DNA of 64,000 nt, from contig CALYLW010000057.1 of assembly GCA_944989445.1 (NCBI GenBank), forward strand, positions 1,410,984 to 1,474,983. Reading direction: 5' to 3'. Of the stretch, positions 48,701-59,608 are shown piece after piece. A model generated the notes under the pieces. The model had not been told where the DNA came from and did not search any database. It saw only the letters and a list, made by a program, of their open reading frames with translations. The first letter of the stretch is position 1; each line of letters opens with the position of its first letter. The translations under genes and the position numbers were made by a program. This DNA is from Ampullaceana balthica. Its lineage: Eukaryota; Mollusca; Gastropoda; Lymnaeidae.

Positions 48701-51700
48701 AACTGGAGTCAAACAGTTTCTTCTTGGGACTGGGTCACAAAAGAAGCTTATGCAAGCTCAGGAAATGAATCCAGTGGAACCTAATGCAAATACTAGAAGA
48801 TTTGGAGTTTGCGGATGACTTTGCCATTCTGTCCCACAGACTTCAAGACATGCAAGACAAAATCACAGCCTTGAGCGAGACTGGGAAAAGAGTAGGACTC
48901 AATATAAACATTCAAAAAAACAAAATTTTTGAAAATAAACTTCCAACAAAATGGAGTCATACAAGCAGCAAACCGTAGCTTGGAGCAAGTAAACAACTTT
49001 GTATACCTTGGGAGTGTAGTCAGTGTATCAGGGGGAACAGATGAGGACATCGAACAAAGAATAAATTTGGCACAACAGGCTTTTGCCAATCTAAAACAGG
49101 TCTTGAGATCTACATACATCTCTGTCAAAACAAAATTAAGGATCTTTAACACCAACGTTAAAACGGTCCTACTTTATGGATCCGAAACATGATGAACAAC
49201 AGATATAACAAAAGATAGACTCCAGACCTTTGTTTAACAGATGCCTCAGAAATATTCTGAAAATAAGATGGTTCGACAAGGTCAAAAACTCTAAGCTGTG
49301 GGAGAGGTGTGGACAAAGAACAGTACAACAACAAATCATGGAAAGAAAGTGGAGATGGATTGGACACACCATTAGGAAAGATAACAGCAGGGCTAGGCAG
49401 GCCTTAAATTGGAACACCCAGGCAGAGGCGTCACTAGGGTTGGTGTCACCCGGGGCGGTAGCTCATGGTGTCACCCCCTCACGACTTAACCCACAGAACT
49501 CCTCCGAGTTTTACAGTGCCAAATAACGGTAACATATAGAATTTTACATTTTGGTGTCACCCCCCTGATGGTGTCACCCGGGGCGGCCCGCCCCCACCGC
49601 ACCCACCTAGTGACGCCACTGCACCCAGGACAAACGACAGCGAGGAAGACCTGAGCGTACATGGAGACGGAGCATGTTAGACGAGGCTCGAAGAGCTGGG
49701 AAGAATTGAAGCGACTGGCAAGGGACCGTGTAGAGTGGCGATCTTTGACAGATGATGATGATGATGACTTCTGGCCAGAGTTTAGTGGTCATGGTCATCC
49801 AGGTACATGTATTGGGTAACTAGATGGTTGGAGAAGACATGGTATATTTAACCATGACAGGTCAAAACGGCCACAACAAAACGGCCCTGACATAATGGCT
49901 CCGGTCAACAGTAAGAGACAAATTGTTTACATTTTTTAAACATAAAATTTACATATTTTTTTTGCATTTTAAGCTTTTTTTTAAAAAGTGGTCAAATTTT
50001 AAAATAATTTCTTGTGATTTTATTAAATTATTTCTTCTCAACAAATAACCGTGACTTAGTACCATATCGAGTAACTGTTATTAAATTCTTTCTTGTGATG
50101 TCATTATTATTGTTTCTTGTGAACTATACTTGACACTGAATTGGTGAGTAAAAATACTAAAATAATATTTGATTGTATTTTTGACTATGAGTCCATCTAT
50201 TAGTCTAGGGCCGTTTTGACCGGGGCCGTTTTGTCCGGGGTCGTTATATTCATTAATGCTAGTCAAGTGGGTGATGAAGAGAAAATGAAGATTACTACAC
50301 CTAGTTGTAGGCTGTTTACGCCAATTTGCATGATTCATGCACCAAGTTGATCAATATGTACACAGAGATATATAATATGTCAGAGGTGTCCAAACTTTTG
50401 CATGGAAGGCCATATTCCATGAAGTATGTGTGGGTTGGATTAAGTCAAAGCCAGGGTGTGAGTGAAAAGTTAAATACAGGCCCACTGGCTGGACTTTGGA
50501 CACCCTGGTTATATGTATACTGGTTTGTATGAAGGAAGTGACTCCTCGCTTAAAATAATTTCTCTTTTCTCCTCATATACAGCAGTTAGGTTCACATACA
50601 CTTTATACATAATAGTCCTTTCAATTTATTAATTAAAATATTACTTTTTAAAATCAGCGAAATGAAACTTTTTACTTTAATGAGTTCTTGCACTCGTATG
50701 AATTCTTGCAGCAAAGTCTTCTTGCTATAGGAAAGTAGGGGCTAGGGTGACTTTATGATATATAAAATATTAGTTCAATCCTCAGAAACATACATATCAT
50801 AAGTTGCTCATGAGCAAAGCACAAGAAAAGTTTTTATCTTGTTTTTCTTAGCTGCTGGTTGGAGATTACGTATTATGTGGAACAAGTTATAAGGAAGAAC
50901 TTTTTCTTTAAAAAGGATGCAGCAAAACAATTAATGTAGTGTCAAGACCTCTTCTCAGGACTTCAACTGGGATAGTTGAATTTTGTGTCCAAGGGGGCCG
51001 CAAGTGAAATGCTTGAATATTATACCCGACAATAGTTTGCTTAAATTTAATGTTGATTCTTATTCTATAAATAGGTAAAAACATTTCATGCCAAAACCGC
51101 GTCGAGAACTGAGAGCACCCAAGTGGCTAGAGTTACCCACCCTGGCATAGGCACGCACAGTTCTGATGTCTGGTCAGATGATAAGCTGGTGGTCCCCCCT
51201 GTGCCGCCCTCTCATCTCATTGGCTGTAAAATTATTGACATAAAATATGTGCTCAAGGTCAGTCAAACTTTGTTGTGTCAATTGTATAACAGGCATTGTG
51301 GTACTGCAAGAGTGGTATGTTGTGATTGTGGTGTTGATCTTGTTGTTTCCGTCCGGAATTGGGGCGTGGAATGGGTTGCCTGAGGAAACCAGGAAAACTA
51401 ACACTCTAGTCTATATCAAAATTAAAAATTCTAATAAAAATGCAAGACTGGACATAAACAATGTATAAGCATAGGACGTAATGATCATCTGTATAGAAGG
51501 AGCGTCTGTAACAGATAAGATGGACTGTAAGTAGGTTTTAATATAATGGTCATGTAGTACTTCATTTGGAGGTATGATATGATGGCAATGGCATGGTGCC
51601 AAACTGTTGGGTTCATTTTCTTATTTGATTTAATTGTAATATATATCATGTGAATTTTTGTTTTTGATTACCATACATCAATTATAAGATATAGAATTTA

Positions 51701-52389
51701 TTGTTAAACATTTTAGTTCATCATTTAACAATGACAAGATTAATATGAAATGAAGTGTAATTTATGTATGTTACTAACTGAAACTGTAAATTTCTCTTCA
51801 TTTCTCAGTTGGTCGTTGATCCCAAAGGACCAAGCTTTAAGCTTGAGGTTCCCTTACACATAATCATTGGCACAATCCCACTGGCCTCTGTGATACAGAA
51901 CAACCCTCCGTTGTATCCCGCCTTTCCCGACGGCAGCCAAATGTACCCGCCCAATATGCACCCCTCGGCTCCTCAGCCTGATGATGTTTACCCTCCCCCT
52001 CTTGTTACTGGTATACCTAACCTGCGTAAGTAGTTCAGCCTTAAACCTCAATATATATTCACCACAAAAAATTTATTTTAATACATTAAGAAAGTTAGAA
52101 TATATTCATCGAGTGCCTTTTACTAAACAATTTTGTCAAATACAAATACATTAAGAAAGATAGTATATTTTCGACAAGTGCAGTTTACAAAAGATTTTGT
52201 CGGATTCATCAATGATCCATGTCACTGTTTACATATCCTCTAGCCCTGCCATCTTACAACGAGGCCATCACCGGTGGATACAGCATCAAAGAAAAGGACG
52301 ACACGGAGCACACGAGGGGAGACATGAAGTATGCGCCAGATTACACCTACTACAACTGGGGACACACACCTGGCCTGCTGCCATCTTGA
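40651..52389 (+). CDS. alpha-arrestin, gene 4, seven coding exons
   Basis: Coding exons: 40651-40768, 41122-41268, 42175-42401, 44307-44489, 51075-51257, 51809-52025 and 52244-52389, in frame to 1221 nt, 406 residues. Borders are GT/AG; exon 5 uses donor GTCAGT. It starts MGKLNIFEISFANLS after a 5' leader spliced at about 40607. The C domain begins with CCLCC followed by ASGPIEATF. Tail motifs differ from genes 1-3: PPLY (319-322) in exon 6, and LPSY (360-363) replacing PPSY in exon 7. LPxY is a known weaker or alternative WW-binding motif. The last exon is shorter, ending GLLPS. Intron 4 spans 6.6 kb because of a full LINE; intron 3 holds a 27-bp minisatellite and a SINE. It is the most diverged complete paralogue and the parent type of gene 6. 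Confidence 0.93.
41430..41810. repeat. pair of diverged direct repeats in intron 2 of gene 4
   Basis: The block with GCTTTGATGTCACCATCAGA at about 41440 and the block with CACTTTGATGTCACATCAGA at about 41730 are followed by similar TTGATNCATT and GTTCTCAAAA segments. A third relative lies near 35265-35345. An unclassified dispersed repeat. Confidence 0.5.
42753..42796. repeat. (AT)n microsatellite
   Basis: About 21 AT dinucleotides in intron 3 of gene 4. Confidence 0.95.
42843..43035 (+). mobile_element. tRNA-derived SINE with intact A and B boxes
   Basis: The head GGGGCGCGATGGTCTAAGTG has an A-box-like TGGTCTAAGTGG (42852-42863) and a canonical B box GGTTCGAGCCC (42906-42916). The body GTGAACGCTACATCACTTGC matches the other SINE copies, but the LINE-type tail is absent. 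It lies in intron 3 of gene 4. Confidence 0.8.
43727..44215. repeat. 27-bp minisatellite, about 18 copies
   Basis: Units of GATAATTTAGTTCACTATCT plus ATTACAG. A GATACTTT variant alternates irregularly with GATAATTT, and two units have TTTAC for TTCAC. The 198-residue frame across it is an artefact. It ends about 90 bp before exon 4 of gene 4. Confidence 0.96.
46272..47784. repeat. 38-bp minisatellite inside the LINE, about 40 copies
   Basis: Units contain AACATAAACAACTTACCCAA then CAAGAGTACCATACAATT. First units read AAGTGTACC, most read AAGAGTACC, and a few have ATAGACAAC, AGTATC or ACTCAAC variants. The flanking LINE sequence runs CAAGAAAACATAAACAACTT in and TACCATACAATTTCAAAAG out. A single unit was therefore part of the LINE reading frame between endonuclease and reverse transcriptase. 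Confidence 0.97.
49423..49621. mobile_element. hAT-type MITE, GGCGTCACTAG family, copy 3
   Basis: Ends CAGAGGCGTCACTAGG and CTAGTGACGCCACTG, exact 8-bp duplication CACCCAGG at 49415-49422 and 49622-49629. Inserted in the LINE just before its C-terminal coding segment, so it is younger than the LINE insertion or its source. Confidence 0.93.
50381..50508. mobile_element. hAT MITE related to the element at 32289
   Basis: Left end CAGAGGTGTCCAAACTTTTG and right end GGACTTTGGACACCCTGG. Flanks TAATATGT and TTATATGT match at 7 of 8. The sequence next to the left end (GGCCATATTCCATGAAGTA) matches 32305-32335, so this is an internally deleted relative. Confidence 0.75.
51340..51522 (+). mobile_element. 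CR1-like LINE 3' tail
   Basis: Encodes the NWGVEWVA C-terminal remnant and ends GTATAGAAGGAGCGTCTGTA with AGATAAGATGG. It lies in intron 5 of gene 4. Confidence 0.85.
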
Positions 52390-53322
52390 CAAGTGATGTG
52401 TAATACCAGATAGTAATAAACAGGATAAATAATTAGGATGCAGTGGTTAAGATATTAATTAATAACATTTGACAAGAGCAGGAACATTTGAATATCTCAT
52501 CAACAACATCTTTTTAAATACATGTAGTTCTGTTTCAACCAAGGGGATAATATTTGCATTTCTTCTTTTTTTAATCAAATTATTTCATAAAGTATGAAAA
52601 AAAAAGGAAATTTTAGTATAAAGTTGTCTTTTAATTCATCTTTTGTCCAATGGAAATAGTTTTAAGGAAAATCCATAGAATGAATTAAATACCGCATTTA
52701 ATTTTTTAAAATTTAAGTGAAATATTTAAAGGAAAAAGTTCCTTATTCTGCACAGTGTTCTGCACATTAGAGAAATTACCATCGAGTGCAAACTCATCCA
52801 GGCTCATCCTCAACTCATCCATATTCTGCACAAGATTCTCCATTAAATAATATCATCAAATTAATTTTTTCATGAAACAAATAAGTAATACTGGGCGATT
52901 AAGTTAAACATTTGTGTTTTAAATGGATTTGACTTTCTATGTAATAGTATTGTGATATTTGATTTGAAAATATCATTATTTTTTTTTAATGTATGAGCAT
53001 TTTTGACACATTTCATGACTATATTTTTGTTTGAGGTATAAAATCATTTCACAATTTTTTTTATAGATATAAACTCTTTTATGACTAATTGTGCAATTGT
53101 GATATCTAATGAATATATTTTATAATATTTTTTAAATTGATATGTATAATTTTTTTTTACATATGCCTATTTTTTAAAAGAAATGTTTTTATTTAATGTG
53201 TTTTAATCGTTAAATTTATGATAGCATGTAATAAGATTTTTGCTGAAATACATAAAGTTGAAATTTATATTCACTGTTGTGTAAAAAAAATATATTAAAA
53301 GTGGACAAAAACCATTTGTAAA
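52390..53322 (+). other. 3' flank of gene 4
   Basis: AT-rich probable 3' UTR, with AATAAACAGG near 52414 and no coding exon. It leads into the 53-bp minisatellite. Confidence 0.45.
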
Positions 53323-53890
53323 GGACAATCAAATCATTACCTTATCACTTGGCAAAGTCTGCTATGCTATGTCAAAGACAATCAAATCATTACCTTATCA
53401 CTTGGCAAAGTCTGCTATGCTATGTCAAAGACAATCAAATCATTACCTTATCACTTGGCAAAGTCTGCTATGCTATGTCAAAGGCAATCAAATCATTACC
53501 TTATCACTTGGCAAAGTCTGCTATGCTATGTCAAAGACAATCAAATCATTACCTTATCACTTGGCAAAGTCTGCTATGCTATGTCAAAGACAATCAAATC
53601 ATTACCTTATCACTTGGCAAAGTCTGCTATGCTATGTCAAAGACAATCAAATCATTACCTTATCACTTGGCAAAGTCTGCTATGCTATGTCAAAGACAAT
53701 CAAATCATTACCTTATCACTTGGCAAAGTCTGCTATGCTATGTCAAAGACAATCAAATCATTACCTTATCACTTGGCAAAGTCTGCTATGCTATGTCAAA
53801 GACAATCAAATCATTACCTTATCACTTGGCAAAGTCTGCTATGCTATGTCAAAGACAATCAAATCATTACCTTATCACTTGGCAATGTCT
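53323..53890. repeat. 53-bp minisatellite, about 10.7 copies
   Basis: Nearly identical units spanning GACAATCAAATCATTACCTT, ATCACTTGGCAAAGTCTGCT and ATGCTATGTCAAA. One unit has GGCAATC. 53 is not a multiple of three, so reading frames rotate and three overlapping spurious frames of 164-187 residues arise. Confidence 0.97.
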
Positions 53891-54277
53891 GCTGTGTAAT
53901 AACAATGCATGACTAAACTGTGATCTTAAAACATTTTATTTAACATTCTCCACTTTGATAGTAATTGTAATTTAATTGTTCATTATTTATGTTTATTGTT
54001 GATCATTCAATCACAAAGATTTTTCTGGAACTTTTGAGTGATGAAAATAAAATGTGTGTGTCACAGTTATCATTATTGTTATAAAAATTAATATATTTAT
54101 ATATATAGACACTAAAAGATAATTATATATTTTGCTAAAGAGGTCAGAGGTTACATAAATCTGACAATCAATTAATGACCAGTAGAAAAGTTTTTTTCTT
54201 TATAAACTATCATCACATTAGTACTGCGAAATATCGCAGTACTATCAGATATAAGCAATTCCGATCATGTTGATTCA

Positions 54278-54373
54278 GACTAACTTGCTGATTCTGACTG
54301 ACTTGCTGATTCTGGGTAACTTGCTGATTCTGGGTAACTTGCTGATTCTGGGTAACTTGCTGATTCTGACAAA
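54278..54373. repeat. 18-bp minisatellite, about 5 copies
   Basis: Units of ACTTGCTGATTCTGGGTA with GACTGAC and GACAAAC variants at the ends. Confidence 0.93.
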
Positions 54374-54599
54374 CTTTTCGAGTAAATTCAAATAATGCCT
54401 TTCCTTGTTTCTTTAAAATTAATGTAAAATAAAATTTTAAATGTGCCATAAATATTTTGGAATTATCTGAACTGAGAAGGTAATTTTCTTTATCATAATG
54501 GTGTAACATGAGATGATATACTTTTGTATTGATTTCTATTTTCACATAATTATGGAATGAACTGTTTGACATTTTACATGTCATATTTCATAAATTATT

Positions 54600-55370
54600 C
54601 ACTCTTTATATTTCAATCTTGACATTTTTATAGATATTCTAACATACTGAGTATTTTGTATATTGTAATAATTATATACACATTTTTACATTTATTCAAA
54701 TATATTATCAATACATTATTCAGTATTTTGCAAATTTATATAATTCACTTTAGATGTCTCTTGAAAATGTTATTGACTCTATTCTTAAACTGTTTTTATT
54801 TTTTTATGTTTAAAAACAATTTACAATGTTTGCAGTAGATGATCACCAAAGTAATAGTTCACACTGGTTTATTTGACTGAATAAATTAATAGAACCAATA
54901 ATAATATACCTTTGTTATTTTATTAATTTTCTTCCGAGATCAACTTACAAACTTTAAGTAAATTACCAGAGTGTAAGTCAATCACCTACTGATCTTATCT
55001 GTCACTGCCACATTCAGATTTTCAAAATATTTGTTAATATTGAGGATATGTTGCTGTCACAAAGTTCAGTTGTAAACACATTTTGATGATCCACTGATGT
55101 TTGTTTATGTTTACTTAAGTTTAAGCTTAAGTTTAAGGAACAATCACACAGTTTTTCCCTCGGAGTTGCACATTGTGCTAGTACATTAATCTATATTAAA
55201 CAAATTAAGACGCAGAAATATGAAAATAAAACCCTTTTTTTTTCTTGGGGACGAGACGGGGACCAATGTAAGAGTGAATTAAAAAGATTTATTTTCCTAC
55301 TTTAAATAAGTTGGTTTCACATTTATTTTGATAATTTGTTTTGTATGACACTATCACTATACATGAACTA
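54600..55370 (+). other. duplicated copy of the gene 2 / gene 3 spacer
   Basis: CAATCTTGACATTTTTATAG, then GTTTGCAGTAGATGATCACC, then CACTGCCACATTCAGATTTT match 21020-21045, 22155-22175 and 22335-22360 in the same order with gaps. This is the 5' side of the duplicated block that also carries gene 5. Confidence 0.8.
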
Positions 55371-55376
55371 ACTAAA

Positions 55377-55491
55377 TCTTATCTTATCTGTTTACAGACG
55401 CTCCTTCTATACAGAAGATTATTGCATCCTACGCTTATCTATGGTTTGTGTTTAGTCCTGCATTTTTATTAGAGATTTAAATGTTGATAAA
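55377..55491 (-). mobile_element. CR1-like LINE 3' tail (antisense)
   Basis: TTATCTTATCTGTTTACAGA followed by CGCTCCTTCTATACAGAAG, the inverse of the shared LINE tail. Absent from the paralogous place near 23120, so it is an insertion after the duplication. Confidence 0.85.
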
Positions 55492-55589
55492 TGTTGTATG
55501 AGAAGCTTGCTCTATTTTTATAAAAATGTAATGAAAATGGGCAACTCACATGGATGTCTTTTGGGTTACGCATTTTGATTTTTTTATCA

Positions 55590-55686
55590 ATAGCTTAATC
55601 GATAGCTTAATCAATAGCTTAATCAATAGCTTAATCAATAGCTTAATCAATAGCTTAATCAATTGCTTAATCAATAGCTTAATCAA
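55590..55686. repeat. 12-bp minisatellite, about 8 copies
   Basis: Units of AATCAATAGCTT. The paralogous site in gene 3 intron 4 (about 27130) has only one related stretch, ATCATTAGCTTTATCACTAT. Confidence 0.9.
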
Positions 55687-56691
55687 TATAGCACGCAGTA
55701 CAAATTTATGAGATATATTTGTTGTTCATTTTTTATTACAGAAATAATTAATTATTAATAGAAAATATTTAGTTTTTTAAGTATGATGAAATTGTAATTT
55801 TTAACATTTCCTCTGTCAAGGTCTCATCATTTCATGTAAGAGATAGGTCAAGGACATATAAAACTGAAGTGGCTCGGGTAACTCGGCCAGGGATTGTAGG
55901 TCACGGCAATGATTTCTTGACTGGAGAACAGTTGATAATTCCACCATTACCGCCGTCATTCCTTGAGGGTTGCAAAATAATTGACATAAGTTACATCCTT
56001 CAGGTAAGAACAAAGAGGACATGATCATTTTATTGAATGCAGGTTAAAGGTTAGGTAACCTTGTTACGTGAACAGAGGAGGTAAATTAGAGACTGAAGTG
56101 ACTCATTTTAAAAAAAATATGTGAATAAATTAACTTTATTTAAAGGATAAAATATTTTCAAATCATAGAAAAATAAAATTAAATTAAATATCTTTTAATT
56201 GACTGAAGTTAAAGTCACTTTATGGCCAGAGTTATCTTATGTATATAATTTTAAGCGGCCCATGTTTGTCTCCCCTGAATTTTAAGAGCTACAATTCATA
56301 TTCTCTGTTTATACGTCATGTAAGACTTGACAACAGATTTAATTATGTCCCCAGCTGCACGTTGACACGGCTGGACCTGCGTCTGCTATTAAAGTACCTT
56401 TAGAGATTATCATTGGCAATGTACCACTTAGGTCTGCAGTAGATGAGCTGCCACCAACGCTTCCGGTTGGTTACAGTAGCGCCTAATGTTCCTCAGGGAG
56501 AAGGTCACACCCCCTTCCGCCAACAAGTGGCTTGGATTATTTGCGTGAGTAAATTCTTTTTTCCTTCTTTATCTCAATAGTTGAAAGCTAAATGTCCATG
56601 CTCATGCCTATTTTTAGTAATACTTCACCAAGGTTCTTTGTATACTCCATTTCCACTCTAAATTAAACATTTTTCCTCACCGCATGATTTA

Positions 56692-56847
56692 GAATGGTTA
56701 TAGTGGTTAGAATGGTTATAGTGGTTAGAATGGTTATAGTGGTTAGAATGGTTATAGTGGTTAGAATGGTTATAGTGGTTAGAATGGTTATAGTGGTTAG
56801 AATGGTTATAGTGGTTAGAATGGTTATAGTGGTTAGAATGGTATGAC
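56692..56847. repeat. 18-bp minisatellite, about 8.6 copies
   Basis: Units of TTAGAATGGTTATAGTGG. In gene 3 the same place (about 28133-28155) has a single TTTAGAATGGTGTGATTATA, so the array arose after the duplication. Confidence 0.96.
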
Positions 56848-56942
56848 TATAAATTTTAGCCAGTAGGGTGCGCTGTAACTATTTCATAATAAATGTGTAA
56901 TGTATCTTGTAAACACTGTAACAGTTCATTCTCTTGTGTTAG

Positions 56943-57030
56943 ATTATCTTATCTAATCTTATCTTATCTTATCTGTTACAGACGCTCCTTCTATACAGAC
57001 GATTATTGCGCCCTACACTTATCCATATTA
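56943..57030 (-). mobile_element. CR1-like LINE 3' tail (antisense)
   Basis: TATCTTATCTTATCTGTTAC, then AGACGCTCCTTCTATACAGA. A short 5'-truncated copy between exons 6 and 7 of the pseudogene, absent from gene 3. Confidence 0.8.
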
Positions 57031-57556
57031 CACAGCTGGCTTTGGGCACTTTGGACTGTAAACAAAATTTTCACAGCAAATTGTTTTGTGGTTATCTCTT
57101 TTATTTTCTGATGTTCGCTGCTTTCACCTTTTTTCTTTCTTGTTAAACCAATGTCTCCCAAAATGGATGTCTTCAGACTGGTAACCTCCAGTGTTATTTC
57201 AAATACCTTTCATTAATAATTCATATCACAAATACATATTTGTTTCTAGGTCATGTTAATATGTTGTATAATTTCTAGGGTCAGATATCCGGCATGCTGG
57301 ATATCCGGGGCGGATATCTGGGTATCCGGCACTATCCGGATTTCCAAATACTTATGGCAGATTTTTGTCGGATCCGGATATCAATGTAGCTAACAATTAT
57401 TTGAAATCAATTTAAATTAATTGAATAAAAGAACAGTTTTTATTAAGGTTGTAACAGTTAACCGGTCCTGTTTTATCAGAACTGGTTAACCGTACCTTCA
57501 ATTAATCGGTAAAGCTTATTTCCCGGAGTTCATTTTTTGTTTTTTTACGGCAGTAT

Positions 57557-57681
57557 ATGAGAGAAAACATATGAGAGAAAACATATGAGAGAACACATAT
57601 GAGAGAAAACATATGAGAGAAGACATATGAGTGAAAACACATGAGAGAAAACATATGACAGAAAACATATTAGAGAAAACA
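57557..57681. repeat. 14-bp minisatellite, about 9 copies
   Basis: Units of ATGAGAGAAAACAT with scattered substitutions. Confidence 0.93.
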
Positions 57682-58157
57682 CGCAAACAACATCAAATAA
57701 CTTTAATTTCTCAAATTTCTATGAATGAACTCTACTGTCTAACAACGAGTTTATTCCATTTTGATTTTCCCTCATTTACGTTGAGACAAGCAAGCTACTA
57801 GCTGATTAAATTTTTTTTAAGATATGCAAAAAGTAGACTCTACGAAACATGGTCATTAAATAAATACACCACTCTCTTTTTGGGGTATGGAGATAATTTA
57901 GTTTGTTTACATATCCCATGACAGCGCGGATTAAGATGCAACCATCAACTGAAGTTGGTAGCAGTAATAGAACCATTGTCTCTGTTTCAGCAACACCCTC
58001 TTACAGTGAGTGTATAACCGGACGCTTCAACACTCGTGACGTTGGTGATGATGACAATACCAGAGGTAACATGGACTATACACCAGTTTACACTTACTAT
58101 GATTGGGGCCACGCTCTTTGTCCGATGCCAGAACAATCCAAGAAAAAAGGACAATGA

Positions 58158-59608
58158 AAAGAACAAACAGAAATAAGGATCCCATCAAATGTATTGCCGT
58201 GCCTAAACAAGACGACTAAAACCATCAATTTTTATATTATTCAGTCAGTTTTTATTAGTCGTATAATCAAAAATGTTATAATTTGAAATTATTATTATCC
58301 TTTTATATTTCAAAATGATTTTTTTTAAATATCAATTTAAATAATTGCTCATTGTAAAATATATAAATATATTTTTTTTTACAAGTGGAGAGATTTTAAA
58401 CTTAAGCATATAAATTCTTTTGAACTCTGGCTATTTTAAGCTCTTATCTCACAATCCCAAGTTATTTTCCTTTTATTTTTATTAATTTCTATGTTTTTAA
58501 AAGTATTTAACTGATGCACAGAAAAGGATGTTTACTTTATCTGTATTATATAAATACATTTAGAATTTAAAAATAAAAACTTTTAAGACTTACCTCATAC
58601 CTCAGCTGAAGTCCTCCCCCTCTCCTGCCTCCACACGGGTTGTGTTAGACAGAATCTCAAAATCATTTTTAAATCTGCTTTTCTAAATTAAGATTGCTTT
58701 TATTGTTAATGAAGGAGAATGACCTCTAAACTGTTTCAGACTCTTGCAGATTTTTTCCTTTAGAAGGGTTGATATAATTTTCGTGTATAAATGTATATTA
58801 TCCGTTACTTTAGTTATATACAGCTTTTCTTTGAATTGCATAATTTGCCTTATACAGAAGTAAATATTTAACTTTTATGTCATGTTTTTTTAAAAGATAT
58901 ACTCAATTAATGAAATTGTATTTTATTTCATGTATATTTATATTTAATTTATGTGTTGATGTTATATATATTTATAAATTTCTATAGTGTAAAACCAACT
59001 GTTTGATATAATGTTACTGTTACAAAACTGAAGTATGGGATTGCCCTCAGTTTATAGAATAATTTGATCTATTGACACCAGCTACCTCTCTGTTAAACAT
59101 AAAATGCTCAATGGATGTGATAGTTAAGTCTCAGAATTATTATTGTTTTATATGATTCTTATTTCTCTTAAACTTTTTAACAAGGTTGCAGCATTTCAGT
59201 CTCATTATTGTGATTGCTTTATTTATTATCATTTGAGCTACATTTCATTTTCATGATTGCTATATTTTGTTATGAATGCTATCATTTTTATAATGTACAA
59301 ATAAAGTTGTTACAAATTTTAAATTTATTTATGATTTAAGTGCCAAGGTTAAAAGTTTGTCACCCTAGGTTCTATTTTAGATTTAATCAAATTTGATTTT
59401 TGTTAATATTTATTTACCAAACTTGGCACAATACATGGTGGGACCACTTTAAACGTCAGTGGTTGACTGAGAAAAAATTGACAACTAAATTTCTATAGTG
59501 AGATGCTGTCTAAATTTTCAAGGTTGTATTTTACAATAATAAAATATATTGATGATAAATTTTGGCATTTATAAATATTACATGATTAAATGAACACATT
59601 TTGACGTC
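58158..59608 (+). other. 3' flank of pseudogene 5, paralogous to 29815-31690
   Basis: Colinear with the gene 3 flank but lacking the pogo-like element (29280-29814) and the dispersed element (31150-31507). It ends at the 15-bp minisatellite. Confidence 0.75.

Larger units (their letters stand above)
44611..49768 (+). mobile_element. full-length, inactive RTE-like LINE in intron 4 of gene 4
   Basis: Flanked by the 10-bp duplication TTCTGGCCAG (44601-44610 and 49769-49778) and ending in a GATGATGATGATGATGAC tail. Endonuclease motifs: LGTWNGRTL (about 45231), CYAPTN, VVMGDMNAKVG (about 45625), GSDHHLVV (about 45920). Reverse transcriptase: KTGKAAGVDNIPPEVL (about 48140), EKWRGITLLS, LREEQAGFRKGRS, FVDFEKAFDS (48531-48560), then a deletion, then LEFADDFAIL with catalytic FADD, then VYLGSVVSVSGGTDED. 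The C-terminus SWEELKRLARDRVEWRSL sits after an inserted MITE. Multiple frameshifts, an internal deletion and a 1.5-kb minisatellite make it non-functional. The clade assignment (RTE-like) rests on motif recall and tail type. Confidence 0.88.
55821..58157 (+). pseudogene. alpha-arrestin gene 5, truncated copy of gene 3
   Basis: Only counterparts of exons 5-7 remain: 55821-56003, 56355-56544 and 57991-58157. Lengths (183, 190 and 167) and splice sites equal those of gene 3. Exons 1-4 are absent: the upstream sequence jumps from gene 2/3 spacer homology to gene 3 intron 4. Exon 6 has an in-frame TAA at 56484-56486 where gene 3 has TAC (Tyr), and exon 7 reads TPSYSE where gene 3 has PPSYNE. Other changes include a W-to-L in the DFWTGEQ segment. 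No start codon, no N domain and a stop make it a pseudogene. Exons 5 and 7 remain open, so inactivation may be fairly recent, or the fragment may be spliced into something else. Confidence 0.9.

Noticed and set aside
53349..53916. Three overlapping open frames of 164-187 residues
   Set aside because: The 53-bp array rotates through all frames, so the same words appear in each.
52390..55820. Missing exons 1-4 of gene 5
   Set aside because: Read on both strands for the exon signatures (MGKL..FEI, SWTE, PGQGS, CCLCC); none found, only flank homology and minisatellites.
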